DNA of 64,000 bases from Actinomadura_E scrupuli (GTDB taxonomy: Bacteria > Actinomycetota > Actinomycetes > Streptosporangiales > Streptosporangiaceae): the NCBI RefSeq assembly GCF_050971785.1, contig NZ_JBPCCU010000002.1, positions 930,001 through 994,000 of the forward strand, read 5' to 3'. This document shows positions 35,357-44,137 of this stretch, piece after piece (the stretch's first letter is position 1; every line of letters begins with the position of its first letter). A program made the position numbers and the translations under genes. Under the pieces are notes generated by a model. It ran no database searches, was not told where the DNA came from, and saw only the letters and a program-made list of their open reading frames with translations.

Positions 35357-36499
35357 TCAGCCCTGGTAGACCCGGCCGAAGCCGATGAGGTCCTCGCGCA
35401 GGTACGAGGACGTCCGTACCTGGGCACCGGTGTGCGGGGCCTCGACCATGATGTGCTTGGCCGGGTCGATGACCATGCCGACATGGTGGACCGGTTCGCC
35501 CGGGCGCTGGAAGAACACCAGGTCGCCGGGTTGCACCTGACCGTCGGGCACCCGCTGGGACGCCCGGTACTGCGCGTCCGCGACCCGGGGGATGTTGATG
35601 CCCGCGTACTGCCAGGCGCGCATCATGAGCCCCGAGCAGTCGTAGCGGGGGCCGGTGCCGCCCCAGAGGTACCAGGTGCCGATCTTCGACATGGCGAAGG
35701 CGATCGCCCGCCGGACCTGCTCCGGAGTGCCGGGCGGGAGATCGGCGGGGTCGATGATCGGACCGCCGGGGTCGGCGTAGGAGGGCATCCCCGTGTACGG
35801 GGTCGCGTCCTCCTCGGCGACCAGCCGGATCTTGAACAGCCGGATCATGGACTCCCGGCCGGCGGACCAGCCGCCGACCTGCCAGACGAGCTGCCCGCCG
35901 CACCTCAGCGCGACCGGGATCTGCTCACTGCTGTCCGGCGTCTCGCCGGCGGTGCTGTAGGTGAAGTCGCAGGCCGGCAGGCGCAGTTCGGCGACCGCGG
36001 TGGCCGGATACTTCAGTCCCTTGACCTGGCGGCCCTGGTCCGTGCAGGTGGGGGCGTCCTTGTACTGGGGATCCTTGGCCTCCTTCTCGCTCAGGATCGA
36101 GCAGTCCTGGGAACGCACGTCGACCTTCATCGTGTGTCCCAGCGGGCCCGTCACGTGCACCTTGCCGGCCAGGTCGGCGCGGTTGCGGTTGGCGTACGTG
36201 CGCGCGGCCCGGTTGTAGACCGGATCGTCGACACCGACGTTGGGGGCCACCGACCACAGGCCGATGCCCGCCGGATCGATCCCGCCCTGCGCCAGGCTGA
36301 TGGCCGCGTCCCGCAGCGGAGTGAGCGCGGCGATGGCCGCCGCGTCCGCCGCGGTCTGTGCCCGGGTCCGCAGGTCGTTGGCCTGCGCGACCTGTACCGC
36401 CAGCAGCGTGAGTCCCAGCGCGCAGACCATGGCCGCGAGCAGGATGATCTGCGTCGAGCCCTCGTCGCGCCGTGCCGTACGCCAGCGCGCCAGTCTCAC
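35357..36499 (-). CDS. TadG-like pseudopilin fused to an NlpC/P60 peptidase
   Basis: 380 residues. The N-terminus (DEGSTQIILLAAMVCALGL) is a TadE/TadG-like signal helix followed by the QTAADAAAIAAL segment typical of Tad-like proteins. The C-terminal 130 residues are an NlpC/P60 domain with Cys in RYDCSGLM and His in HHVGMVID, plus a downstream APHTG histidine. Such hydrolases cut peptide stems of peptidoglycan. The fusion would place a wall hydrolase at the pilus assembly site. GTG 36499 is the start; the divergent promoter region carries GGGCCCAA motifs. Confidence 0.82.
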   Translation of the reverse strand: MRLARWRTARRDEGSTQIILLAAMVCALGLTLLAVQVAQANDLRTRAQTAADAAAIAALTPLRDAAISLAQGGIDPAGIGLWSVAPNVGVDDPVYNRAARTYANRNRADLAGKVHVTGPLGHTMKVDVRSQDCSILSEKEAKDPQYKDAPTCTDQGRQVKGLKYPATAVAELRLPACDFTYSTAGETPDSSEQIPVALRCGGQLVWQVGGWSAGRESMIRLFKIRLVAEEDATPYTGMPSYADPGGPIIDPADLPPGTPEQVRRAIAFAMSKIGTWYLWGGTGPRYDCSGLMMRAWQYAGINIPRVADAQYRASQRVPDGQVQPGDLVFFQRPGEPVHHVGMVIDPAKHIMVEAPHTGAQVRTSSYLREDLIGFGRVYQG

Positions 36500-36569
36500 G
36501 TGATCTCACCGCCGCGGTAGGGGCAATCGAATACGCCGACGCTAGGGCCCGGCCGCGGCGGGAGAAAAG

Positions 36570-36630
36570 GGTCTCAGGGCCCAAAGGGCCTCCTGAGCGG
36601 CTCCCCGGGTGCCCAATGCGATTGGGCCCG
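36570..36630. promoter_or_regulatory. GGGCCCAA motifs in the divergent promoter region
   Basis: GGTC, TCA, GGGCCCAAAG at 36570-36586 matches the sites at 32.6 and 35.1 kb. GCCCAAT-GCG-ATTGGGC at 36611-36627 is a perfect 7-bp inverted repeat containing the same 8-mer. The region serves the divergent starts at 36499 (minus) and about 36686 (plus). Confidence 0.6.
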
Positions 36631-36685
36631 CGGATGGGTCGTGGGGCACTTCGGTCCCCGGAGAATGGCGCGGACACTATCGGCC

Positions 36686-37897
36686 ATGTGCCGTTCAGAT
36701 TCCGTTCATCGGGCCCGAGCCGGAGATCTCGGCACCGGCTCGGTCGAATACCTCGGCGTGATCTTTCTGGTGGGCGCCATCCTGGCGGCTCTGACCGTCA
36801 GCGGAATCGCCGGGCGGGTGGCGGCGGACATCTGCAACGAGGTCGCGAAGGTCGCCACCGGCGGCGCGTGCGCGACGGTCCCCGCTGGTCAGACCACCTC
36901 TCCGGGGGGCCTCGGAAGCCCGATCCCGCCGCTCGACATGGAGGGCTACTGGCGCCGGCTCTGCCAGGACCTCGTGCTCGACTGCGAGGGCTGGGATCCG
37001 AATCGGGGCCTGTCCTGCAACGACGACCGGATCCGGCGGGTGTACGAGTACTACGCCGACCTTTTCAAACGGCACCCCGAGCTCCAGTGGGCGGGAATGG
37101 CCAAACTGGCCGGTGGGCTCGTCTATGCGGGCATGCAGGACTTGCACGTGCTGCGTAAACTCAGCCATGACGCACGTGTTCACTTTCTGCGGCAGCTTCC
37201 GATCCAGCTTCCGGACTTCCTGATCGCGGCCCTCGCCGACGCGAGCGAGTGGGAGCTGAAGCACTTCGAGGTGCAGTTCGTCGACATGCAGAAACAGATC
37301 TTCCGTGATCTCGGCTGGCAGCACGCCGCCTACGACAAGGGCGGCATCGCGGAGATGCGCAGGCTCTACGCCGCTCAGCAGCTGACGCCGGAAATGCTCG
37401 ACGCGTGGGAGGACATCGCCTCGGGCGACCCCGCCCGGATCAAGGCGGGCAACAAGGCGCTGCTCTACCGTGAGCAGAAGACGGTCCTGCAGGACGACTA
37501 CGACGACATGAAGAACTTCCAGCGGCCGCTCGGCCTGGCCGTCACCTATCTGCTCGGCCTCACCGGCGAGTCCCCGGTTCCCGGCGGCCGTCCCTTCCGG
37601 GACGTCATCGACGAGGTGCACATCAATCTGCCCGACCAGATCTGCGTGCCGATCACCGGTCCCTGCATCAATACGCCGGACGAGGCCGTACTCCAGTCGC
37701 CGGTGCCGACAGGCAACATCGCCACCTTCGACACGCGGTGGAAGTGGATCACTGAGGACATGCTGCCGCGCTATCAGTGGCTGCTCGACAATGATCCGGA
37801 GCAGCTCCGCCGCGCGATCGCGCAGCCGCTGCCCGAGCGGGCGCAGCAGTACCGGTTGGTTCCCATCGGATACGACCCAGAGGACGGTCTGTGCTGA
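36686..37897 (+). CDS. large protein with prepilin-type N-terminus, unknown helical domain
   Basis: About 403 residues. Sixteen polar/basic residues precede G-TGSVEY and a hydrophobic helix, again a class III prepilin signal. The extracellular part is mainly helical with paired Cys and a WDPNRGLSC segment, and has no family I know. ATG 36686 gives a leader of normal length; GTG 36641 and ATG 36665 are alternatives. The stop shares bases with the next start (TGATG), so it is coupled to a lipoprotein gene. It may be a second Tad-exported surface protein. Confidence 0.65.
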   Translation: MCRSDSVHRARAGDLGTGSVEYLGVIFLVGAILAALTVSGIAGRVAADICNEVAKVATGGACATVPAGQTTSPGGLGSPIPPLDMEGYWRRLCQDLVLDCEGWDPNRGLSCNDDRIRRVYEYYADLFKRHPELQWAGMAKLAGGLVYAGMQDLHVLRKLSHDARVHFLRQLPIQLPDFLIAALADASEWELKHFEVQFVDMQKQIFRDLGWQHAAYDKGGIAEMRRLYAAQQLTPEMLDAWEDIASGDPARIKAGNKALLYREQKTVLQDDYDDMKNFQRPLGLAVTYLLGLTGESPVPGGRPFRDVIDEVHINLPDQICVPITGPCINTPDEAVLQSPVPTGNIATFDTRWKWITEDMLPRYQWLLDNDPEQLRRAIAQPLPERAQQYRLVPIGYDPEDGLC

Positions 37898-38487
37898 TGA
37901 TCACTCGTCTTCGCGTGCTGCCGGCAGTGGCACTTCTCATCTTCTCCATGGCGGCGTCCGGGTGCGACGACGACCAGGCCGGGCCGGAAAAGGCGGACAA
38001 GGCCGTGAAGAACACGCTGACCTGGGATCTGAGCCGTGGCCACACCACCAGGGACGTGCGGTGGCCGAACAAGCTCGATGCGTTCGAACTGCACGGCGGG
38101 GTCCGCGCCGACGTCACCTTCCCCGGTGGCAAGAAACTCACCGCGCGGTTCGAGAAGGCCATGGGCCTGCGCGAGGGCGAGGTCATCCGGACGCTGGACT
38201 TCTTCACTCCCGCGACCACGACGGAGGAGGCGTACAAGCAGGCCAAGCGGCTCGGTGAGCAGTGGGACATCAAGCTCGGCAACATCGACGCGTGGTACAA
38301 GCGCCGGCTGCAGCAGCGCAAGGCCGGCAAGGAGGACTACGGCGACACGGCCTTCACCGGCGGCCCGGCCAGCGAACCGCTCGGTGGCCCCGGCGGGCCG
38401 GCGCCGATCCTCGAGATGCGGAACTCCTTCAGCGCCGCGCATCCGGTCGTGGTCAACCTGTCCTTCCACTGGAGCCGGCAGGGCTGA
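37897..38487 (+). CDS. small lipoprotein coupled to the prepilin-type protein
   Basis: About 196 residues. The signal ends MAASGC, a good lipobox, with Cys near residue 22. The mature part is mixed helix and strand (ADVTFPGGKKLTARFEKAMG, a charged helix LQQRKAGKEDYG) with no known domain. ATG 37897 is joined to the upstream stop as TGATG and has AGAGGACGG upstream; GTG 37891 is an alternative. Coupling to the prepilin-type gene suggests the two products meet outside the membrane. Confidence 0.68.
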   Translation: MITRLRVLPAVALLIFSMAASGCDDDQAGPEKADKAVKNTLTWDLSRGHTTRDVRWPNKLDAFELHGGVRADVTFPGGKKLTARFEKAMGLREGEVIRTLDFFTPATTTEEAYKQAKRLGEQWDIKLGNIDAWYKRRLQQRKAGKEDYGDTAFTGGPASEPLGGPGGPAPILEMRNSFSAAHPVVVNLSFHWSRQG

Positions 38488-38756
38488 GGCACCGGGGCCG
38501 GCCGCGAAACCGGGGCGTGCGGGCGACGGACCCGGCGCCGGGACGGCTCGGCGACGGTCGGCCGCCGATGGCGGAGACCTGTTTCGCCGGTGGGACCTGA
38601 ATGGTGATCGGCTTTCCCCAGCCGATTCGGGTCTGACGGCCGCACTTACGTGATCAGAGATTCGGGTCCGGAGCGCGCGTCCGCCGGCCGCCTCGAAGTC
38701 GCGGTACGCGACTAGACTTTTACCGATTCGGGCGACATGTCGCGCAGGGGAGACAA

Positions 38757-40157
38757 GTGACCGATCGAGAGTGGCCATACACCGTCCCGCAGGAAATCGG
38801 CGCGCTGGGCGCCGAACCGGGCAGCGACGATATGACGCCACCATCCCCGCCGTCGGCCACCTCATCGGACAGTCCGCCCACGGTCGCCTTCCGTACCCCG
38901 CCCAGGGCCTTCGGCAACCACACCGCATCGGAGCGCCCGGCCCCTCCGGAGCGGCCCGCGGAGCCGCTACCGGCACCGCCGGCGAGCCCGTCCCGGGGGC
39001 GACGGCCGGCGCACGAGATCCCCGGACCGTCCCCGGCCGCCCGCCCGCCGGACCCGCCGGCCCCGCCGAGGGCCACACCGCCCGGGGCGGCTCGCGACTG
39101 GAGTGCCCCACCCGGGCCGGACCCGTGGGCGTCCTCGCCCGAGGCCGTCCCGCCCCGGGACGCCACCGTCGAGGCGCCGCGTGTGCCGATCCCCGCCGTT
39201 CCCGCCGTCCCCCTCGGCCCCGAGGCCTTCGCGACGAAGGCGCCCGAGGTGGCGCCCGGCCGCCCGAGCCCGCGAAGGGGCCTGCTGCGGCGGCGTACGG
39301 AGGGAGGCCGGCGCGGCTCACCCGCCCTGAGCGGGGCGGCCGAGGCCTGGGCCCGGGCCGCACTGACCCAGCCGGTGCCGGCCTGCCGGCGGATCGCGGT
39401 GGTGAGCGTCCGGGGCGGGGCGGGCAAGACGACCCTGGCCGCGCTCGTGGGTACGGCGCTCGCCACGCACCGGCAGGACCGGGTGCTCACCGTCGACGCC
39501 GACCCCGCGATGGGCTCACTGCCCCTGCGCCTCGGGGTGCCCGCGGCCCGGTCGTTGCGCGATCTCGCGGCGGCGCGGCCGGAGTCGTGGGAGGACTCGT
39601 CCGCCTACCTGGTACGGGCGGGCGAGCGGTTGTGGCTGCTGCCGGGATCCCAGGGCGGAACGCACGGTGCCGAGCTGGGGTTCGAGGTGTTCCAGGCCGC
39701 CGTCGACGGGCTCGAGAGCCACTTCGCCGCCTCAGTGATCGACTGCGGCGCGGGCCTTCTCGGCGGGCTCCAGCAGGGCGTTCTCGCGACCGCGCACGCC
39801 CAGATCCTCGTCACCCCCTGCACCGTGAGCGGGGCGGTGAGCGTACTCGGCGCGCTCGACTGGCTCGGCGCGAACGGCCACGAGCAGCTGATTTCCCGGA
39901 CGGTCATCGCCGTGGTGACGCACACCCCTGACGCCGGCGGCGAACTCGGGGGCATCCGGGAGCGGCTGGGCGCCAGAGGCATGACCGTGATGCATGTGCC
40001 CTACGACTCGCATCTGGCCAGGGGCACGTCCATCGAGCCGGACGGAGCCGGTGCCGCCACGCGTGCCGCGGCGTTCCTCCTCGCCGCCGACGTCTTCACC
40101 CGGGCCGTCCGGGCGGAATACCGGCGCGAGCCCGGGCTGTTTCACCCAGGAGCGTGA
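38757..40157 (+). CDS. MinD/ParA-like ATPase with long proline-rich N-terminus
   Basis: 466 residues. About 190 N-terminal residues are Pro, Ala and Arg-rich and disordered. The C-terminal part is a MinD-type domain: deviant Walker A SVRGGAGKTTLAAL near 223, TVDADPAMGSLPLRLG switch strand, and a VIDCGAG strand. The P-loop lysine is present, while the first signature position is Arg. The architecture resembles the proline-rich MinD-like proteins beside actinobacterial secretion systems. GTG 38757 has AGGGGAGA upstream. It stands alone after the Tad region. Confidence 0.82.
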   Translation: MTDREWPYTVPQEIGALGAEPGSDDMTPPSPPSATSSDSPPTVAFRTPPRAFGNHTASERPAPPERPAEPLPAPPASPSRGRRPAHEIPGPSPAARPPDPPAPPRATPPGAARDWSAPPGPDPWASSPEAVPPRDATVEAPRVPIPAVPAVPLGPEAFATKAPEVAPGRPSPRRGLLRRRTEGGRRGSPALSGAAEAWARAALTQPVPACRRIAVVSVRGGAGKTTLAALVGTALATHRQDRVLTVDADPAMGSLPLRLGVPAARSLRDLAAARPESWEDSSAYLVRAGERLWLLPGSQGGTHGAELGFEVFQAAVDGLESHFAASVIDCGAGLLGGLQQGVLATAHAQILVTPCTVSGAVSVLGALDWLGANGHEQLISRTVIAVVTHTPDAGGELGGIRERLGARGMTVMHVPYDSHLARGTSIEPDGAGAATRAAAFLLAADVFTRAVRAEYRREPGLFHPGA

Positions 40158-40497
40158 TCCTTCCGGGGCCGGGGGTCCCCATGGGCGGCATATCGGTCCG
40201 GCATCCTGTTCATAGCCGTACGTTATCGAGCCAACTCAGAGCGAGTGCGGCGCCGTGGCCGCTACCCCTTTCCGGGCGTTGTGGCCAGGGTCACAGGGGC
40301 GGGGTTTCTGTCAGGTGTGTCACAGTGCCAGGCTGGAGGCGTAAGGTCGCCTCGCAACATGCGCGTAACAGGTCGTAGCCGCGGCGCGACGGCAGCAGAC
40401 GTGCGCGTGACATCAGGCTGCCGAGGACCGCGCAAGCGGCTTCCCCCGCGCGGGAGGTGGAGAGGTCCACGATGGCCCAGGCACAGGAGCGGCATCG
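40158..40497 (+). other. 340-bp leader region of the Sdh1-type operon
   Basis: No gene is apparent. It contains a Crp-like palindrome at 40280-40295, a second partial site GTGTGTCACAG near 40316, and a ribosome site AGGAG at 40485. The promoter of the sdh operon should lie here. Confidence 0.6.
40280..40295. promoter_or_regulatory. Crp-like site TGTGG-N6-TCACA
   Basis: TGTGGCCAGGGTCACA differs by one base from the Crp consensus TGTGA-N6-TCACA known in mycobacteria and others. It lies about 200 bp before the sdh membrane-anchor start. A Crp/Fnr-family gene is present at 53.5 kb. Confidence 0.35.
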
Positions 40498-41304
40498 ATG
40501 AGCACGGTGGAAGCGCCGATCGGCAGAGATCGGGCGCAGATAGCACAACGCACGCTACGGACCGACAACTGGCGTAAGTATCCGCTGGTCACATTCGTCA
40601 TCTTCACCGCGTGGGTGGCCTACGCGACGATCCGCTCGATGTGGGGCAGCGCCTTCTGGGTGGACGAGTACCACTACCTCACGCCGTTCTATTCGCCATG
40701 TGTGAGCGACGCCTGCGGCAATGCCGCGGAATTCGGCACCTTCCTCCCCAAGAGCCTGCCGTTCTTCATTCCGTACGCGGCGGTGTCCCTGCCGTTCCTG
40801 CTGCTGTTCCGGCTGACGTGCTACTACTACCGGAAGGCCTATTACCGGTCGTTCTGGGCCTCCCCGTCGGCCTGCGCCGTGCGCGAGCCGCACCAGAAGT
40901 ACACGGGTGAGACGCGGTTCCCGCTGGTCGGGCAGAACCTGCACCGCTACTTCTGGGTGTTCGCCGCCGTCATCTCGGTGATCAACACCTGGGACGCCAT
41001 CAACGCCTTCCACGGCAAGGACGGCGGCTTCGGCGTCGGCCTCGGCACCGTGATCCTGTTCATCGACATGCTCCTGCTGTGGGCGTACACGATCTCCTGC
41101 CACACCTGCCGGCACGTCATGGGCGGCCGGCTCAAGAACTTCTCCAAGCACCCCGTCCGTTACTGGGCCTGGACCCAGGTGTCCAAGCTCAACGAACGGC
41201 ACGGCCAGTTCGCGCTGATCACACTCGGCTCGCTGGTGGTGGCCGACTTCTACGTCATGTTGGTCGCCAGCAGCACCATCTCCGATCTGCGCTTCTTCAA
41301 CTAG
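40498..41304 (+). CDS. succinate dehydrogenase membrane anchor, Sdh1 type
   Basis: 268 residues with about five transmembrane helices. The product resembles the single anchor subunit of mycobacterial Sdh1 and not the classical SdhC/SdhD pair. Features include the FWVDEYHYLTPF loop, a CHTCRH motif near residue 200 and a charged QVSKLNERHGQFALITLG segment before the last helix. It would dock the SdhAB dimer and pass electrons to menaquinone. ATG 40498 has AGGAG eight bases upstream. The SdhA gene begins 12 bp after its stop. Confidence 0.82.
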   Translation: MSTVEAPIGRDRAQIAQRTLRTDNWRKYPLVTFVIFTAWVAYATIRSMWGSAFWVDEYHYLTPFYSPCVSDACGNAAEFGTFLPKSLPFFIPYAAVSLPFLLLFRLTCYYYRKAYYRSFWASPSACAVREPHQKYTGETRFPLVGQNLHRYFWVFAAVISVINTWDAINAFHGKDGGFGVGLGTVILFIDMLLLWAYTISCHTCRHVMGGRLKNFSKHPVRYWAWTQVSKLNERHGQFALITLGSLVVADFYVMLVASSTISDLRFFN

Positions 41305-41316
41305 GGACGACGTGAC

Positions 41317-43275
41317 ATGACTGACATCGAAAGGCATCAGTACGACGTCGTCGTCATCGGCGCGGGCGGTGCCGGCCTGCGGGCGGCGATCGAGGCCCGG
41401 CTGCAGGGCAAGAAGACCGCCATCATCTCCAAGTCGCTGTTCGGCAAGGCGCACACGGTGATGGCCGAGGGCGGCGCGGCGGCCGCCATGGGCAACGTCA
41501 ACCCCAACGACAACTGGAAGGTCCACTTCCGCGACACCATGCGCGGAGGCAAGTTCCTCAACAACTGGCGGATGGCCGAGCTGCACGCGAAGGAGGCACC
41601 GGACCGGGTCTGGGAGCTGGAGGCCTGGGGCGCGCTGTTCGACCGCACCAAGGACGGCAAGATCAGCCAGCGCAACTTCGGCGGTCACGAGTACCCCCGG
41701 CTGGCCCACGTCGGCGACCGCACCGGGCTCGAGCTGATCCGCACCACGCAGCAGAAGATCGTCGCCCTCCAGCAGGAGGACCACAAGGAGTTCGGCGACT
41801 ACGAGGCCCGGATCAAGGTCTGGGCCGAGACGACGGTCACCAAGCTGCTCAAGAACGGCGACCAGATCTGCGGTGCGTTCGCCTACGTCCGGGAGACCGG
41901 CAAGTTCGTCGTCTTCGAGGCCCCGGCGATCATCCTGGCCACCGGCGGCATCGGCAAGGCCTTCAAGGTCACTTCCAACTCCTGGGAGTACACCGGCGAC
42001 GGGCACGCCCTCGCGCTGCAGGCGGGCGCGACCCTGCTCAACATGGAGTTCGTCCAGTTCCACCCGACGGGCATGGTCTGGCCGCCCTCGGTGAAGGGCA
42101 TCCTCGTCACCGAGTCCGTACGCGGCGACCGCGGGGTCCTGAAGAACTCCGAGGGCAAGCGGTTCATGTTCGACTACATCCCGACCGTGTTCAAGAGCCA
42201 GTACGCGACCACCGAGGAGGAGGGCGACCGGTGGTACGACGATCCGGACAACAACAAGCGCCCGCCCGAGCTGCTGCCCCGTGACGAGGTCGCCCGGGCC
42301 ATCAACTCCGAGGTGAAGGCCGGCCGGGGCTCCCCGCACGGCGGCGTGTTCCTCACCGTCGTCGACCGGATGCCCGGCGGCGCCGCCGAGATCACCCGGC
42401 GGCTGCCCTCGATGTACCACCAGTTCAAGGAGCTGGCGGACGTCGACATCACCACCGAGGCGATGGAGGTCGGCCCGACCTGCCACTACGTCATGGGCGG
42501 CGTCGAGGTGGACGCCGACACCGGTGCCGCGCTCGTGCCGGGCCTGTTCGCGGCCGGCGAGTGCTCCGGCGGGATGCACGGCTCCAACCGGCTCGGCGGC
42601 AACTCGCTGACCGACCTGCTGGTGTTCGGCCGGCGAGCCGGGCTGGGCGCCACCGAGTACCTCGACTCGCTGGCGGAGCGGCCCTCGGTGCCCGATCTCG
42701 AGGTGGAGACGGCGGCGGCGGAGGCCCTCGCTCCCCTGGAGAACGAGGGCGGGGAGAACCCCTACACCGTGCACGCCGAGCTGCAGACCACGATGAACGA
42801 CCTGGTCGGCATCATCCGCAAGGAGGGTGAGCTGGCCCAGGCGCTGGAGTCGCTGGAGAAGCTGCGCAAGCGGGTGTCCAACGTCGGCGTCGCTCCGGTG
42901 CGGGCGAGCGGCGGCCGGGGCTACCACCCCGGCTGGCATCTCGCGCTCGACCTGCGCAGCATGCTGCTGGTGTCGGAGTGCATCGCCAAGGCGGCGCTGG
43001 AACGCCAGGAGAGCCGGGGCGGCCACACCCGCGACGACTATCCAGGGATGTCGGCCGAATGGCGCAAGGTCAACCTGATCTGCAGGCTGGCGCCGACCGG
43101 TGAGGTCACCCTCAAGCGGCAGGCCGCCGAGCCGATGCGCGAGGATCTCATCACCCTGTTCGAGCAGGACGAACTACAGAAGTACCTCACCGAGGCTGAA
43201 CTCCCGGGCGGGGCCGAGGCCGCAGGGGTTTCAGAGGGGTCGTCCCCCACCAGTGACACGCCGGAGGACAAATGA
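41317..43275 (+). CDS. sdhA: succinate dehydrogenase flavoprotein subunit, Sdh1 type
   Basis: 652 residues. The dinucleotide-binding motif GAGGAGLRAAIEA is at the N-terminus; HTVMAEGG is the FAD-attachment region with its His; FHPTG and RGDRG form active-site segments, and ECSGGMHGSNRLGGNS is the second FAD motif. The DNWKVHFRDTMRGGKFLNNW stretch is characteristic of mycobacterial Sdh1 SdhA. It oxidises succinate to fumarate in the TCA cycle. The stop overlaps sdhB by 4 bp. Confidence 0.95.
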   Translation: MTDIERHQYDVVVIGAGGAGLRAAIEARLQGKKTAIISKSLFGKAHTVMAEGGAAAAMGNVNPNDNWKVHFRDTMRGGKFLNNWRMAELHAKEAPDRVWELEAWGALFDRTKDGKISQRNFGGHEYPRLAHVGDRTGLELIRTTQQKIVALQQEDHKEFGDYEARIKVWAETTVTKLLKNGDQICGAFAYVRETGKFVVFEAPAIILATGGIGKAFKVTSNSWEYTGDGHALALQAGATLLNMEFVQFHPTGMVWPPSVKGILVTESVRGDRGVLKNSEGKRFMFDYIPTVFKSQYATTEEEGDRWYDDPDNNKRPPELLPRDEVARAINSEVKAGRGSPHGGVFLTVVDRMPGGAAEITRRLPSMYHQFKELADVDITTEAMEVGPTCHYVMGGVEVDADTGAALVPGLFAAGECSGGMHGSNRLGGNSLTDLLVFGRRAGLGATEYLDSLAERPSVPDLEVETAAAEALAPLENEGGENPYTVHAELQTTMNDLVGIIRKEGELAQALESLEKLRKRVSNVGVAPVRASGGRGYHPGWHLALDLRSMLLVSECIAKAALERQESRGGHTRDDYPGMSAEWRKVNLICRLAPTGEVTLKRQAAEPMREDLITLFEQDELQKYLTEAELPGGAEAAGVSEGSSPTSDTPEDK

Positions 43276-44045
43276 GCTACGAGGCCAAGTTCAAGGTCTG
43301 GCGCGGTGACGACGGCCAGGGTGAGCTGACCGACTACACCGTGGAGGTGAACGAGGGCGAGGTCGTCCTCGACATCATCCACCGGCTGCAGGCCACCCAG
43401 ACGCCCGACCTGGCGGTGCGGTGGAACTGCAAGGCGGGCAAGTGCGGCTCCTGCTCGGCCGAGATCAACGGCAAGCCGCGGCTGCTCTGCATGACCCGGA
43501 TGTCGACGTTCGCCGAGGACGAGACCGTGGTCGTGACCCCGGTCCGGACCTTCCCGGTGATCCGTGACCTGGTCACCGACGTGTCGTTCAACTACCAGAA
43601 GGCCCGCGAGGTGCCCAGCTTCACCCCGTCGCCGGACGTCAAGCCCGGCGAGTTCCGGATGAAGCAGATCGACGTGGAGCGCTCGCAGGAGTTCCGCAAG
43701 TGCATCGAGTGCTTCCTGTGCAACAACGTCTGCCACGTCGTCCGTGACCACGAGGAGAACAAGCAGTCCTTCGCCGGGCCGCGGTTCCTCATGCGGGTGG
43801 CCGAGCTCGAGATGCACCCGGCCGACACCGCCGACCGGCGTGAGATCGCCCAGGAGGAGTTCGGGCTGGGCATGTGCAACATCACCAAGTGCTGCACCGA
43901 GGTCTGCCCCGAGCACATCAAGATCACCGACAACGCCCTGATCCCCATGAAGGAGCGGGTCGCGGGCAAGCGGTACGACCCGCTGGTCTGGCTCGGTTCC
44001 AAGCTCGGCATCGTCAGGAAGGGCGAGGACACCCCCAAGGCGTGA
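43272..44045 (+). CDS. sdhB: succinate dehydrogenase iron-sulfur subunit, Sdh1 type
   Basis: 257 residues. The N-terminal ferredoxin domain has CKAGKCGSC and a later Cys for the 2Fe-2S cluster. The C-terminal part has CIECFLCNNVC and CNITKCCTEVCP for the 4Fe-4S and 3Fe-4S clusters. It carries electrons from SdhA to the membrane anchor. ATG 43272 overlaps the sdhA stop. The operon ends at the hairpin 30 bp beyond the stop. Confidence 0.95.
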   Translation: MSYEAKFKVWRGDDGQGELTDYTVEVNEGEVVLDIIHRLQATQTPDLAVRWNCKAGKCGSCSAEINGKPRLLCMTRMSTFAEDETVVVTPVRTFPVIRDLVTDVSFNYQKAREVPSFTPSPDVKPGEFRMKQIDVERSQEFRKCIECFLCNNVCHVVRDHEENKQSFAGPRFLMRVAELEMHPADTADRREIAQEEFGLGMCNITKCCTEVCPEHIKITDNALIPMKERVAGKRYDPLVWLGSKLGIVRKGEDTPKA

Positions 44046-44076
44046 CCCACGCCCAAAGGGTGACCCGCCCTCCCCA

Positions 44077-44122
44077 CCTTCCGTGATCGTGCTTCGTCGA
44101 ACGATTGCACGATCACGGAAGG
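44077..44122. terminator. bidirectional terminator between two sdh operons
   Basis: Perfect 16-bp stem (44077-44092 with 44107-44122, arm CCTTCCGTGATCGTGC) and a 14-nt loop, between the convergent sdhB genes. Confidence 0.85.
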
Positions 44123-44137
44123 GTTCGGGTCAGGGGT

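Noticed and set aside
40555..43026. Long minus-strand frame opposite the Sdh1-type anchor and sdhA
   Set aside because: Antisense shadow of strongly conserved sdh genes.
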